64,000 nucleotides of DNA from Labilithrix sp. GTDB taxonomy: Bacteria; Myxococcota_A; Polyangia; Polyangiales; Polyangiaceae. The notes below the pieces were generated by a model. The model was not told where the DNA came from and ran no database searches. It saw only the letters and a list, made by a program, of their open reading frames with translations. The translations under genes and the position numbers were made by a program. The stretch is taken from positions 1 to 64,000 of the forward strand of contig JAHBWD010000033.1 of the NCBI GenBank assembly GCA_019637175.1. The letters run 5' to 3'. Positions 50,437 to 57,623 of this stretch are shown here, piece by piece (position 1 is the first letter of the stretch; each line of letters starts with the position of its first letter).

Positions 50437-51563
50437 AGCGCCTCGTCCGCGAGTCGTTCGCGCTCCTCGCGCTCGCTGCGGCGTGCGCGGCGGCGTGCGG
50501 ACCGAGCGCGCCGCCCGTCGCGCCGTCGGACATCGTGCCGACCTCGACGCCGGCGACGATCGCGCCGCCCGACGTCGGCGACACCGGCGGAGGGCCGATC
50601 ACCGGCTGGCTCCGCGTGCAAGGCAACCGGATCGTCGCGCCCGACGGCAAGCCGTGGCGCGGCCGCGGCGCGAACGTCCACGACACGCGATCGTGCGACT
50701 CCTGCTCGTGGGAGAAGCCTCACGTCGAAGAGGTCACGCGCCGCATCGACGCGCTCGTCGACGACTGGCACGCGTCGTTCGTGCGCCTCTTGCTCGAGAG
50801 TTACCCCGATCGCGGAACGGGCAAGGGGCGCGTCCACTACAAGAACGCGCTCGAGGACGAAGACTACTACCGCGACGTCCTCAGGATCATCGGGCACGTC
50901 GGGAAGAAGCGCGGCGTCTACGTGATGGTGTCGCTCTGGCACGATCCGACGCTGAGCCCGATGGGTTGGCCGACGGAGCGCACGCGCACGCTGTGGAAGA
51001 AGCTCGCGCGGGCGCTCAAAGACATGCCGTTCGTGATCTTCGGCCTGGTGAACGAGCCGCAGAAGAACCAAGACGGCGCGCTCGACGGCGAGGTGTGGAC
51101 GGCGATGAACGAGACCGTCGCCGCGATCCGGAGCGTCGAGGAGCCGGGCAAGCACCACGTCATCACGGTGCAGGGCACGCGCGAGTGGGCGCGCGTGCTC
51201 GACTACTACGTGGCGCATCCGATCACCGCGGGCGGAGGCGTCAACATCGCCTACGAGACGCACGTCTACGATCGCCAGGCGCGCTTCGACGAGCTCGTCA
51301 CGCGGCCCGCGAAGAAGCTCCCCGTGGTGATCGGCGAGATGGGCACGATCCAAGACAAGAACGCGACGATGCTGCCCGAAGACTGCGTCGCGCTCATGGA
51401 TCTCGCGGAGAAGCTCGACGTGCCGTGGCTCGCGTACACCTTCCACACGAACTGCCCGCCGAACCTCCTCGTGGAGAAAGCCGGCGCGTGCGTCGTGGGC
51501 GACGCGCTCGAGCCGAGCCCTTGGGGCCGCATGGTGAAGGAGCGCCTCGCGAAGCCATGGTGA
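50433..51563 (+). CDS. GH5 endoglycanase lipoprotein
   Basis: A 376-residue lipoprotein with a GTG start overlapping the previous stop. Lipobox AAC lies at about residue 21-23. The catalytic (beta/alpha)8 domain shows family 5 marks: GRGANVHD near the start, FVRLLLES, the acid/base Glu208 in GLVNEPQ, ETHVYD, and the nucleophile Glu302 in VIGEMG. It hydrolyses beta-linked polysaccharides outside the cell. It is coupled to a CpsD-like gene and lies near the CE2 esterases, so it could trim or clear the organism's own exopolysaccharide; a role on prey or plant polymers is also possible. Confidence 0.92.
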   Translation: MKRLVRESFALLALAAACAAACGPSAPPVAPSDIVPTSTPATIAPPDVGDTGGGPITGWLRVQGNRIVAPDGKPWRGRGANVHDTRSCDSCSWEKPHVEEVTRRIDALVDDWHASFVRLLLESYPDRGTGKGRVHYKNALEDEDYYRDVLRIIGHVGKKRGVYVMVSLWHDPTLSPMGWPTERTRTLWKKLARALKDMPFVIFGLVNEPQKNQDGALDGEVWTAMNETVAAIRSVEEPGKHHVITVQGTREWARVLDYYVAHPITAGGGVNIAYETHVYDRQARFDELVTRPAKKLPVVIGEMGTIQDKNATMLPEDCVALMDLAEKLDVPWLAYTFHTNCPPNLLVEKAGACVVGDALEPSPWGRMVKERLAKPW

Positions 51564-51583
51564 GGCTATAGTTCGGCGGATCG

Positions 51584-52420
51584 ATGGCGACGACCCAGGC
51601 CAGCCACACGGCGCTCATGATCGCCGCCTACCGCGCGCGCGCGACCGCGGCGGAGGGCGCGCTGATCTCGGATCCGTGGGCGGCCGCGCTCGCGGGTGAA
51701 GACGGGATGCGCATCGCGCGCGAGCTCGACGCGGTGTATCCCCACATGGAGCTCTGGACGGCGGTGCGGACGGCGCTGCTCGACGACCTCGTGGAGACGT
51801 ACACGTCGCCGCCGCACGACTTTCGTCAGGTGATCATGTTGGGGGCGGGGCTCGACACCCGCGCCGCGCGCCTCGCGAAGGGCGGCGTTCGTTTCTACGA
51901 GGTCGATCAGCCGAAGACCCAGGCGGAGAAGAGAAAGCGCATCGAAGCGCTCCCGGGCTACCCGAAGGGCGCGGCCATCTTCGTGGAGTGCGACTTCGAG
52001 CGCGACGCGCTCGCGGAGAAGCTCACGCTCGCGGGCGTGGATCTCGGCGCGCCCGCGCTCGTGATCTGGGAGGGCGTGACGCCGTACCTGGTGGAGGCGG
52101 CGGTGCGCGCCACGCTGCGCGCGATCGCGACGACGCTCCATCCGCGATCGGTGGTCGTCTTCGATCACCTGCTGAAGAAGCAAGCGGAGCAGAAGGAGCA
52201 CGCGCAGGGCTACGTCCAGCGCCTCGGCGAGCCCGTCGTCTTCGGCACCAACGATCCCGTGCCGATGCTCTACGAAGAAGGCTTTCGCCACGTGCGCAGC
52301 CTCTCGTTCGACGAGGCGTGCCTCAGCTTGACCGGCACGTACGCGCGCGAGCGCGAGTTCCGCTTCCAACGCATCGTCCTCGCGAGCGCCACGGCGCCCG
52401 CGAGGCCGTCGACCATCTAG
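51584..52420 (+). CDS. SAM-dependent methyltransferase (leucine carboxyl/PPM-type)
   Basis: A 278-residue methyltransferase of the leucine-carboxyl-methyltransferase-like group common in mycobacteria and myxobacteria (TIGR00027-type). Marks: TALMIAAYRA at the N-terminus, VIMLGAGLDTRAARL (SAM site), FYEVDQPKTQAEKR, and VIWEGVTPYL. Those members often act on polyketides, sugars or unknown small molecules. Start ATG at 51584, 20 bases after the glycanase gene on the same strand. The 237-base gap after it has no gene and holds the gasdermin leader. Confidence 0.93.
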   Translation: MATTQASHTALMIAAYRARATAAEGALISDPWAAALAGEDGMRIARELDAVYPHMELWTAVRTALLDDLVETYTSPPHDFRQVIMLGAGLDTRAARLAKGGVRFYEVDQPKTQAEKRKRIEALPGYPKGAAIFVECDFERDALAEKLTLAGVDLGAPALVIWEGVTPYLVEAAVRATLRAIATTLHPRSVVVFDHLLKKQAEQKEHAQGYVQRLGEPVVFGTNDPVPMLYEEGFRHVRSLSFDEACLSLTGTYAREREFRFQRIVLASATAPARPSTI

Positions 52421-52590
52421 CCGCAGGCCGCCGCAGGATCGCCTCGATAACGAGCCGCGACCCGCCGAACTCAAACCGTCCCGCGTCGTCGCTGAATGAA
52501 GCGAATGGACCGCGCGCTCGTGCCCATGGGTCGTGTCGTCCAAGGTACGAAAAGAGCGACCGTACACGCAGACAACGTGACGAACGTACT

Positions 52591-52605
52591 CCCTAGGCCC
52601 TAGGG
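52591..52605. repeat. Interrupted palindrome CCCTAGGCCCTAGGG
   Basis: CCCTAG and CTAGGG flank GCC, giving a perfect 6-base inverted repeat about 55 bases before the gasdermin start. CTAG is rare in high-GC genomes, so two copies here stand out. It could be an operator or a stem at the 5' end of the gasdermin leader. Confidence 0.45.
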
Positions 52606-52619
52606 GGGTTGACCGCCGC

Positions 52620-52657
52620 GGAGGCTTCCTGCCTCCTTGGGCCCGAAGGAGGGGATC
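52620..52657 (+). promoter_or_regulatory. Leader with two alternative hairpins over the gasdermin Shine-Dalgarno site
   Basis: Three short segments are involved: GGAGGC (52620-52625), GCCTCCTT (52631-52638) and AAGGAGG (52646-52652). The second pairs perfectly with the first (six pairs, loop TTCCT) or with the third (CCTCCTT with AAGGAGG, seven pairs, loop GGGCCCG). The third contains the Shine-Dalgarno sequence of the ATG at 52658. The two foldings exclude each other, so the leader could switch translation on or off. Pairing is seen directly; regulation is inferred. Confidence 0.55.
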
Positions 52658-53449
52658 ATGGGACTCTGCACCGACGACGCGACGACCTACCTGAAGCGCC
52701 TCGGCTACAACGTCGTTCGCCATCCGCGCGAGGGCGTGAACCCGCTGGACCTGGTCGGCAGGCAGAACGGCGAGACGCGATATCTGGGCTCGCTCGATCA
52801 GCTGATCAAGCGGCCACCCGAGACCGCCCTTCCTCCGGTGAAGACCGACGAGGTCGCCGGTGATGTGCAGGGCCAGGCATCCAGCAAGCTCAATTTCGCG
52901 ATCGGCGTGAACCTGCTCCAGTCCGTTCTCTCGGCGCTAGGAGGGAATGCCGGCATCAACGTCGGCTACAAGGGCGCAAAGACCGTTCAGTTCGTCTTCG
53001 ACAACGTGCTCACGGACTCCGTCCGCCCGCTCGACCTCGGGGACTACCTGAAGGCCGGCGAGGTCGACGACGCTAACCTCATTCTCCAGCAGTACGTGCT
53101 CGGCAACGGACGCCTCTTCGTCGTGACCCGCACAGTGAAGACCAACAAGTTCACCGTGAAGGCCGAGTCGTCGAGCGGCACCGAAGCCGCGCTCGACGTT
53201 CCCGCGATCCAGAAGATCGTCAGCGGCAACGTGAAGGTGACCGCGGCGGCCGAAAAATCAGGCACCGTCTCCTACGAAGGCGACAAGAAGCTCGTCTTCG
53301 GGTTCGAGTGCTTCGAGGTCGGGGTCGCCGGGGGCACGCTCTCGCTCATGTCCTCGAAGTCGGGCGCCGTCGCGCTCTCCGCCGGCTCATCGACGACGGT
53401 GAAGCCCACGATCGTTGATGAGAACGGACTTCTGGACTTCGACGAATGA
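52658..53449 (+). CDS. Bacterial gasdermin (pore-forming cell-death effector)
   Basis: A 263-residue protein of the bacterial gasdermin family. It starts MGLCTDDATTYLKRLGYNVV, with Cys4 at the place of the palmitoylated N-terminal cysteine in characterised members. HPREGVNPLDLVGR, SKLNFAIGVNLLQSVLSALGG, RPLDLGDYL, QYVLGNGRLFVVTR and LVFGFECFEVGV fit the family core as I recall it. Length agrees with known members (about 250-270). The last 45 residues (after Cys218) include the short inhibitory tail that a protease removes to let the N-domain build membrane pores. The ATG has a strong AAGGAGGGG. The stop overlaps the CHAT protease start by four bases. An upstream TTG at 52637 is rejected. Confidence 0.92.
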   Translation: MGLCTDDATTYLKRLGYNVVRHPREGVNPLDLVGRQNGETRYLGSLDQLIKRPPETALPPVKTDEVAGDVQGQASSKLNFAIGVNLLQSVLSALGGNAGINVGYKGAKTVQFVFDNVLTDSVRPLDLGDYLKAGEVDDANLILQQYVLGNGRLFVVTRTVKTNKFTVKAESSSGTEAALDVPAIQKIVSGNVKVTAAAEKSGTVSYEGDKKLVFGFECFEVGVAGGTLSLMSSKSGAVALSAGSSTTVKPTIVDENGLLDFDE

Positions 53450-55674
53450 GCGCGAGAAAAGCGGGGCCGTTGGAACGCGCCCTCGCTCTTCGCGATCCCG
53501 CGAAACGCTGTCGGGCGCTCCTCGCCATTCTGCCGAAGCTCCCCAAGGAGCTCAGGATGCGCGTGGCGCGAGCAGCGCTCGCCGTGGCGAACGCAGTCAA
53601 GGACGAGAAGAAGCGCGCCGTCTTGAAGCAGCGAGCCATGCGCGCGATCGCGGACATCCAGCTCCGTGCCCAGATGGAACAGCTCGCCGGTCGACAGCGC
53701 ACGAGAGGCAAGGCGGCGCCGCCCGCGGGTGTGCCGAGCATGCTGGGAGGCGTCCCGAGGAAGAAGAAAAAGAAGTCGGCCGCGAAGAAGACGAAGGCAA
53801 CGGCGAAGAAGCCGGCCCCGCGCAAGCAGAGCCCCAAACGCGGGGCCGCGAAGCCCAGGCCCAAGTCTCGCGCCGCGCCGCCGACGGAGCAGCTCGAGGC
53901 CGATCAGCCGGCCGTCGTGAACCTCGGCTTCAGCGATCCGACGCAGCCCGACTACCCGCTCGTGAAGGACCGCGCGCTCGCGCCGGGTGAGACCTACTAC
54001 TTCTGGCTCGAGGTCGGCAGCGAGGTCCGCGGAAGCATCTCCGAGACGCCGACCGCGCTTCCGCTCGAGCACCTGCCGCGCGAGGCGACGCTCGGCGTCA
54101 TGCTCTTCGGCAACGAGGGCGGATTCGAGCTCAAGGCAGTCGCCGGCTGGCTGCGGCTTCACGCTGACGGCACCGTCGACGTCGCGACACCCGCGGACGT
54201 TCCGGAGGACCTCTTCAACGAGCACGTCGCGCGCCAGCGGCTGTTTTTCGAGGTGCGAGCCCCCAGGACGCCCGGCATCCATCGCCTGCGTTGCTGCATC
54301 TGCTTCAAGGGGGCGCTCGTTCAGTCGTACGACATCGAGGCACTGGTCGACGAGGACACGAGCACGCGTCGTCCCGAAGCCGTCCTTCGATCGCGGATGG
54401 ACTACACGCTCTCGTCGACGCTCGGCAGGCAAACGCTCGACAGCTATGGCGAGCACCGCCTCACGATCATGCTCAACGACAACGGCAAGGGAACCCATGG
54501 CTTTCGCGTCATGGGCGAGGGCGGCGAGTACTACCGGAACCGCACCTTCGACGGGCAGGAGGTCCAGGACATCGTCGAGCGCGCGCGACGCGCGCTTCGC
54601 CGTGTGTCGTGGGGCTCCGACCAGCCCTGGAAGCAGGGCGACGGCTATCTCTACGAGCAGGATGCGCAGCGGAGCCAGCTGACGAGCGATCTGGTTCGCC
54701 TCGCGATCGCGGGCTACCGAAACTACGACGTGATCGCGTCACGTCTCGACGAAGGAACCGGAACACTTCGCGACTTGATGCGCACGCCCGCGACCGTGCA
54801 GCTCGCGCTCAAGGAGACGGCGCGTCTCGTGCTCCCTCTCGCGCTTCTCTACGATCACACCCTCGATACCGACGGCGATCCGAGCGAATACACCCTCTGC
54901 GACACCTTCACCCGCGCGACAGGCAACCTCGAGGAGCATCCCTGCTTTCTCGGAGACTGTCCGCACCGCGACACGCAGGGGAGCCGCGTGGTCTGTCCCA
55001 GCGGGTTCTGGGGCTATCGACATCAGCTCGGTATCCCACCCACGCTCGGATCGACGACCGAGTCGCCCGCGGAGCTCCCGGGCGTCCTCGAGTGCGCGGG
55101 TGAGCCCAACGTTCTGATCTCCGTGAGCACCGACCCCGCGATGCGCGAGCGAGATGATCACGTACGGGCACTCACCGAGCTCTTGAAGAAAGACAACGTC
55201 ACCTACGCAGAGACGCGCAAGGCCATCATCGGTCATCTCCGCAGCGCGCGGGCGCACGTCGTCTACTTCTATGGGCACGGCGGCGTCGACGACGGTGTTC
55301 CGTACATGCAGGTCGGCGCTCCCAACGAGCGCATCAGCCGGGCGACGCTCCGAGCGGAGAAGGTCGTCTGGTCGAACCCGCGCGCGCTCGTCTTCTTGAA
55401 CGGCTGTCACACGACCAATCTCGAGCCCGAACGTGCGATCGAGCTCGTGAGCGGTTTCGTGCAGACCGCCCGAGGCTCGGGTGTCATCGGCACGGAGATC
55501 ACGATCTTCGAGCCGCTCGCGACCTTCTTCGCGGAGGTGTTCATGACGGAGCTGGCCAAGCGCACCACGGTCGGTGAGTCGATTCGGCGCGCGCGGCTTC
55601 GCCTCCTCGAGAAGTGGAACCCGCTCGGGCTCGTCTACGTGCCCTACGCGCTCGCCTCTCTCAGGCTGTCATGA
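53446..55674 (+). CDS. CHAT-domain caspase-fold protease, probable gasdermin activator
   Basis: A 742-residue protein overlapping the gasdermin gene (ATGA). A helical N-terminus (1-90) leads to a Lys/Arg-rich stretch (about 107-150, KKKKKSAAKKTKATAKK). A beta-sandwich region (about 155-300, FYW-rich GETYYFWLEVG) and an alpha/beta region follow. The CHAT protease occupies about 560-742: His611 in YFYGHGG and Cys654 in LNGCHT form the dyad, and it ends PLGLVYVPYALASLRLS, as in other CHAT proteins of this build. CHAT and caspase-like proteases encoded beside gasdermins cut off the inhibitory tail. The middle region likely senses the trigger or binds partners. Confidence 0.93.
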   Translation: MSARKAGPLERALALRDPAKRCRALLAILPKLPKELRMRVARAALAVANAVKDEKKRAVLKQRAMRAIADIQLRAQMEQLAGRQRTRGKAAPPAGVPSMLGGVPRKKKKKSAAKKTKATAKKPAPRKQSPKRGAAKPRPKSRAAPPTEQLEADQPAVVNLGFSDPTQPDYPLVKDRALAPGETYYFWLEVGSEVRGSISETPTALPLEHLPREATLGVMLFGNEGGFELKAVAGWLRLHADGTVDVATPADVPEDLFNEHVARQRLFFEVRAPRTPGIHRLRCCICFKGALVQSYDIEALVDEDTSTRRPEAVLRSRMDYTLSSTLGRQTLDSYGEHRLTIMLNDNGKGTHGFRVMGEGGEYYRNRTFDGQEVQDIVERARRALRRVSWGSDQPWKQGDGYLYEQDAQRSQLTSDLVRLAIAGYRNYDVIASRLDEGTGTLRDLMRTPATVQLALKETARLVLPLALLYDHTLDTDGDPSEYTLCDTFTRATGNLEEHPCFLGDCPHRDTQGSRVVCPSGFWGYRHQLGIPPTLGSTTESPAELPGVLECAGEPNVLISVSTDPAMRERDDHVRALTELLKKDNVTYAETRKAIIGHLRSARAHVVYFYGHGGVDDGVPYMQVGAPNERISRATLRAEKVVWSNPRALVFLNGCHTTNLEPERAIELVSGFVQTARGSGVIGTEITIFEPLATFFAEVFMTELAKRTTVGESIRRARLRLLEKWNPLGLVYVPYALASLRLS

Positions 55675-55679
55675 CGCGT

Positions 55680-56492
55680 TCAGATCTCGAAGGGCCTGCT
55701 GCTCTCGAACGCTCTGTCGATCTGCCCCACGCGAAAGAGGTTGGGGGTTTGATCGGCCGGCATTTTCCGCACGATCGAGCGGTAAAAGTCGACGTACGAG
55801 CCGGCGAACGCACGGTTGTTCCACACGCGCAGCAGCGTCGACGTGAAAAGCCCGTTGAAGGGACCGTCGGACGAGAGCTGGTTGTCCTGGCAGCCAGACA
55901 TGAGGAGGGCGGTCGCGACGACCTTGCCCTCGGCCTGGGCGAGCGACTTGTCGGTGAGCACCTTGTCGTAGGTGGACTGGTTGTCTCGGTAGGTCCGCAT
56001 CGCAATCTCGACTGGCATCGCGCGGTAACGTTTCCCCTCGGTTCGACCGTCGACCGCCTTGGCGTCCTTGAGCACGGTTCCGCTGTGGCAGCTATCGGAG
56101 AGCGCGTAGATGCGCACGCCCTTCTTGAACTCGCCGAGCAGCTTGAAGATCTCGTCGTCGACGAGCTGGCCATCGTACAGACACCAGGTCTCGTCGATGC
56201 CGTCGGGCTCGTCGCCATTCCGATCGGGGAGCTGCCCGCCGTGACCGGAGTAGGTGAGAAAGAAGATGTCTCCTCGGTCGAGCGTCGCCGCGGCCTGGGT
56301 GAACGCCTTGCGAACGGCGGTGCGGGTCGCGTCTTTGGTCAGGAGCTTCTTGGTCTTGTACTCGAACGAGCGCGCGATCTCGCAGAGGTCGTTCGCGTCG
56401 GCCTCGCACGCATTCAGCTCGCCGGACCAACCGCTGTAGTGAGCTGCGCTGACGGAGTTGAGGCCGATATGCAGAGAGATTCCCTTCGGCAT
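55680..56492 (-). CDS. Metacaspase-like protein (peptidase C14)
   Basis: A 270-residue caspase-fold protease. SIXXG-type start GISLHIGLNSV, LNACEADANDL, LTYSGHGGQLPD with catalytic His84, and LSDSCHSGTV with catalytic Cys135 are the type I metacaspase p20 marks. MSGCQDNQLSSDG follows in the p10-like part. AGGGA-type Shine-Dalgarno sequence precedes the ATG; a longer start 20 codons upstream has none. It has no transmembrane or recruitment domain. It converges with the CHAT gene, five bases apart. It could be a second gasdermin activator or a separate death protease. Metacaspases cut after Arg/Lys, and SSKSG and other basic sites occur in the gasdermin tail region. Confidence 0.93.
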   Translation of the reverse strand: MPKGISLHIGLNSVSAAHYSGWSGELNACEADANDLCEIARSFEYKTKKLLTKDATRTAVRKAFTQAAATLDRGDIFFLTYSGHGGQLPDRNGDEPDGIDETWCLYDGQLVDDEIFKLLGEFKKGVRIYALSDSCHSGTVLKDAKAVDGRTEGKRYRAMPVEIAMRTYRDNQSTYDKVLTDKSLAQAEGKVVATALLMSGCQDNQLSSDGPFNGLFTSTLLRVWNNRAFAGSYVDFYRSIVRKMPADQTPNLFRVGQIDRAFESSRPFEI

Positions 56493-56545
56493 GACACTGT
56501 CCCTCCCCGTTGTGAACGGCGAGTGTACCTTCGGAGCAACTGAGG

Positions 56546-57610
56546 ATGTCAATCGCCAACAGCGTCGAGAGATCCTCCCGAGAGCGTCGCCGAACGCGGC
56601 TCATGGCGCTGGTCGTCGCCTCCGCCGTCGGCCTCGGCCTGGTGGGCAGCGCGGCGTGTGGGAGCGGTGAGCCGGACCCGGTGAGTCCCCTCACCTCTGC
56701 GTGCAAGAGCACCGAGGAGTGCCCCCGCGGCAGGCGTTGCGAGATGCGCCGCTCGTCCGCGACGAAGTGCGATCTCAGCCCGACCGACACGCTCGAGCCG
56801 CGAGAGGACATCGCGTGCCGTGTGCCCATCAACCGCGGGAAGTACGAGCTCGCGGGTGGCTTCGACGTCGACGAGCTCGACTTCAAGATCGAGAGTCCCC
56901 AGGGAACTGCCAACGTCAACGTCGCCTGGATCCCCCCCGAACGAGCGCGGACCGTCACCTGCGCCCTCTTCTCGTGCCTTCCTGAGTTCTCGACGAAGGA
57001 GCATGAAGGGACGACTCGCCCGCGTCTCGTCACGCTCGACCATTGCGTCCTCGCGAGCGAGACTTTCAACGCGACCTCCCGCGAGATCACGCTGGCGCAG
57101 CTCACGCGGCGCAAAGAGATGTGCCCCATCGAACAGACCGAAGGCAGGAAAGAGTGCGTCCCCGCGATCCTGGAGCAGCTGTCGATTGGCTGCTGGGCCT
57201 ACGACGACATCAAGGTCATCGCCGCAACGCGCCTCGAGAGCGTCGATCCCCAACGAAGCTTCGTCGCCGCGCGCTTTGCCGCCGACTGCAAGCAGCAGGG
57301 TGCAGAAGGCAAGAGCTGCGTCTTCGCCGATCAGTCTCCCTTCGGCACCTGTTTGGAGGGGGACTGTCTGGCGCGATGCCTCTCCCCCGATGACTGCGCG
57401 GGCGCGCCGCTCACGGCGGAGCCCATCGAGACGTCGAGTGACGCCGGTATCGACGCGGCGACCGCCGACGTCGACGCCGAGGTCGACGATACGGGTGACG
57501 CCTCCGACGCTTCGCCTGACGGTGGAGCCAACCTCTGCCGCCACACGTGCCGTGGGAAGCCAAAGTACGGCGACTTCCGTCTCTGCGAGCCGAAGAAGCC
57601 CTCGCCTTGA
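56546..57610 (+). CDS. Cys-rich lipoprotein, hypothetical
   Basis: A 354-residue lipoprotein. From the ATG at 56546 (GGAG nine bases upstream) the n-region is long and Arg-rich (SRERRRTRL); the ATG at 56603 would give a standard 19-residue signal. The lipobox is SAAC. About 18 Cys residues are spread over the mature part, ending in an Asp/Ala-rich linker and a Cys-containing tail (LCRHTCRGKPK). No family is recognised. It is divergent from the metacaspase gene over 53 bases and ends 13 bases from the convergent barrel gene, so it may belong to the same island. Confidence 0.7.
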   Translation: MSIANSVERSSRERRRTRLMALVVASAVGLGLVGSAACGSGEPDPVSPLTSACKSTEECPRGRRCEMRRSSATKCDLSPTDTLEPREDIACRVPINRGKYELAGGFDVDELDFKIESPQGTANVNVAWIPPERARTVTCALFSCLPEFSTKEHEGTTRPRLVTLDHCVLASETFNATSREITLAQLTRRKEMCPIEQTEGRKECVPAILEQLSIGCWAYDDIKVIAATRLESVDPQRSFVAARFAADCKQQGAEGKSCVFADQSPFGTCLEGDCLARCLSPDDCAGAPLTAEPIETSSDAGIDAATADVDAEVDDTGDASDASPDGGANLCRHTCRGKPKYGDFRLCEPKKPSP

Positions 57611-57623
57611 CAGGCGAGAGTGC

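Noticed and set aside
52637-52657. TTG start seven codons before the gasdermin ATG
   Set aside because: It lies inside the hairpin arm with no ribosome site, and would move the conserved N-terminal cysteine away from the N-terminus.
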